Source: Candidatus Raymondbacteria bacterium RIFOXYA2_FULL_49_16
GTDB lineage: Bacteria > Fibrobacterota > OXYB2-FULL-49-7 > XYB2-FULL-49-35
Assembly: GCA_001789205.1 (NCBI GenBank)
Contig: MFYT01000016.1
Span: 1-15,437 of the forward strand
Direction of reading: 5' to 3'
Length of the DNA stretch: 15,437 nt
The position numbers were made by a program, and so were the translations under genes. Below the pieces are notes generated by a model. It was given only the letters and a program-made list of their open reading frames with translations. It ran no database searches and was not told the origin of the DNA. Below, piece by piece: positions 14,473 through 15,437 of this stretch (position 1 is its first letter; each line of letters begins with the position of its first letter).

Positions 14473-15437
14473 ATGAAATGTATTACATATATCATATCAT
14501 TCCTTTTCATGTTTTCATTCTGGTGCCCTGCACAGGAACCAGCTGTTGATTGGACAAAGGAAATCGCAAAGGATAGTCTGCTTTCCAAGTCGGGCGACCA
14601 GTCCGGCATCCGGTCGCACAGTATATGCGAAACCAGCGACCACGGTTATGCAATGACCGGCCATTGCTGCTGCTCACATTGCAACGGTGATTTATATATT
14701 GTCCGTACCGACTCTGCGGGGAAAATCCTGTGGACGCAGAGATATGACGACCGGGGAAGGGACGAGGTCGGCAACTGCATACGGGAAACTTTTGACCGCG
14801 GCTTCATTATTGCCGGTGTTTCCGAAGATCCGGCCAGCAGCCGGGCAGATGGATACGTGATTAAAACCGATTCTCTGGGCGCAGTGGTCTGGGAGAAAAT
14901 AGCAGGCGATACATCCTATGGCCGCCTCGAAGTCCTTTATGCTGTCCAGGAAACATTTGACCATGGTTTTATCACTGCCGGATATGCGTTCTCTAATAAT
15001 AACAGCGAAGCCTATTATGTAAAATTGGATGCAAACGGCAATGTGCTATGGTCAAAAACATGCGGCGGGCCAAGGAACGATTGGGTGCGATGGATTGAAC
15101 AGACAAACGACAGCGGATATATCATGTGCGGCGCTACATATTCATTCGGCGCCGGCGGGTCTGATGTGTACGTGGTCCGTACAAACGCCGCAGGAGACAC
15201 GTTATGGACAAAAACATTCGGTGGCAGTGAAGTCAACGACGGTGCATATTGCGTCCGCCAGACAAACGACAATGGGTTCATCATGACAGGGCAGACCAAT
15301 GATTATACCGATATCTACCTTGTCCGGCTCGATGTGCAGGGAGACCTGGTATGGGAAAAAGCCATTGGCAGCGACACCACTTCTGAATGTGGCCGTACCA
15401 TACGCCAGACGCCAGACAATGGTTTTCTCATTGGCGG
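14473..15437 (+). CDS. Exported tandem-repeat (beta-propeller-like) protein, 5' part
   Basis: The frame opens with ATG 14473, preceded by AAGGGG (14462-14467) that overlaps the previous stop, and stays open to the window end (at least 321 codons). A signal peptide covers about residues 1-20. Then come repeats of roughly 50-55 residues with the pattern G-x-D/N...(I/V)(R/E)QT.D.G(F/Y)I..G.......D.Y.V(R/K).(D/N)..G...W.K..GG. This pattern is common in FCB-group secreted proteins and probably forms propeller blades. One unusual element is a His/Cys cluster, HCCCSHC at residues 64-70 (14662-14682), in the first repeat, which could bind metal. The C-terminus, where a sorting domain would be expected, is outside the window. 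It is the fourth gene of the operon; no enzymatic motif is seen. Confidence 0.85.
   Translation, partial: MKCITYIISFLFMFSFWCPAQEPAVDWTKEIAKDSLLSKSGDQSGIRSHSICETSDHGYAMTGHCCCSHCNGDLYIVRTDSAGKILWTQRYDDRGRDEVGNCIRETFDRGFIIAGVSEDPASSRADGYVIKTDSLGAVVWEKIAGDTSYGRLEVLYAVQETFDHGFITAGYAFSNNNSEAYYVKLDANGNVLWSKTCGGPRNDWVRWIEQTNDSGYIMCGATYSFGAGGSDVYVVRTNAAGDTLWTKTFGGSEVNDGAYCVRQTNDNGFIMTGQTNDYTDIYLVRLDVQGDLVWEKAIGSDTTSECGRTIRQTPDNGFLIG

Overview
This window reads as a bacterial chromosome segment rich in secreted, surface-directed proteins. The clearest organism signal is a C-terminal type IX secretion (T9SS, 'type A') sorting domain on every protein whose C-terminus lies in the window, apart from the one regulator. 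Each begins with PNPFNP or a variant, passes through a WxA/G...PSGxY-type segment, and ends in a basic tail (MMK, LLK, LMK, LQK or LIR). This wording is typical of FCB-superphylum bacteria outside Bacteroidetes proper, such as Fibrobacterota-like lineages and candidate phyla. The phylum assignment is inference; no rRNA or tRNA gene is present.

Layout. Bases 1-2968 hold the 3' part of a hydrolase-family protein with a fibronectin III domain, followed 19 bases later by an uncharacterised exported protein. A long RNA hairpin (2976-3062) precedes an exported purple-acid-phosphatase-like metallophosphoesterase (about 3077-4627), whose best-placed start codon is ATA rather than ATG. The gap 4628-4907 holds what looks like the 5' part of a group II intron (domain I only) and then a near-consensus sigma70 promoter. 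That promoter drives a LamG-type lectin-like exported protein (4908-6704). A convergent gene (6758-8470, minus strand) encodes a PAS/AraC-type regulator with an apparent concanavalin-A-like sensor domain.

The regulator is divergent from a four-gene plus-strand operon (8586 to beyond 15437), with intergenic gaps of only 9-20 bases. The operon encodes two paralogous exported serine hydrolases, a second copy of the uncharacterised exported family, and a repeat (beta-propeller-like) protein that runs off the window. The regulator/operon gap contains two back-to-back promoters and a perfect 9+9 bp inverted repeat, placed to repress one and possibly activate the other.

Working model (inference): this is an extracellular polymer- or ester-degrading locus made of T9SS cargo, controlled by a one-component regulator that may sense a carbohydrate. 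The hydrolase plus uncharacterised-protein pair occurs twice (1-2968 and 10775-14463), so the locus probably grew by cassette duplication. Mobile or repeat debris appears twice: the intron fragment, and an AT-rich palindromic repeat inserted in frame in the sorting domain of the second hydrolase.
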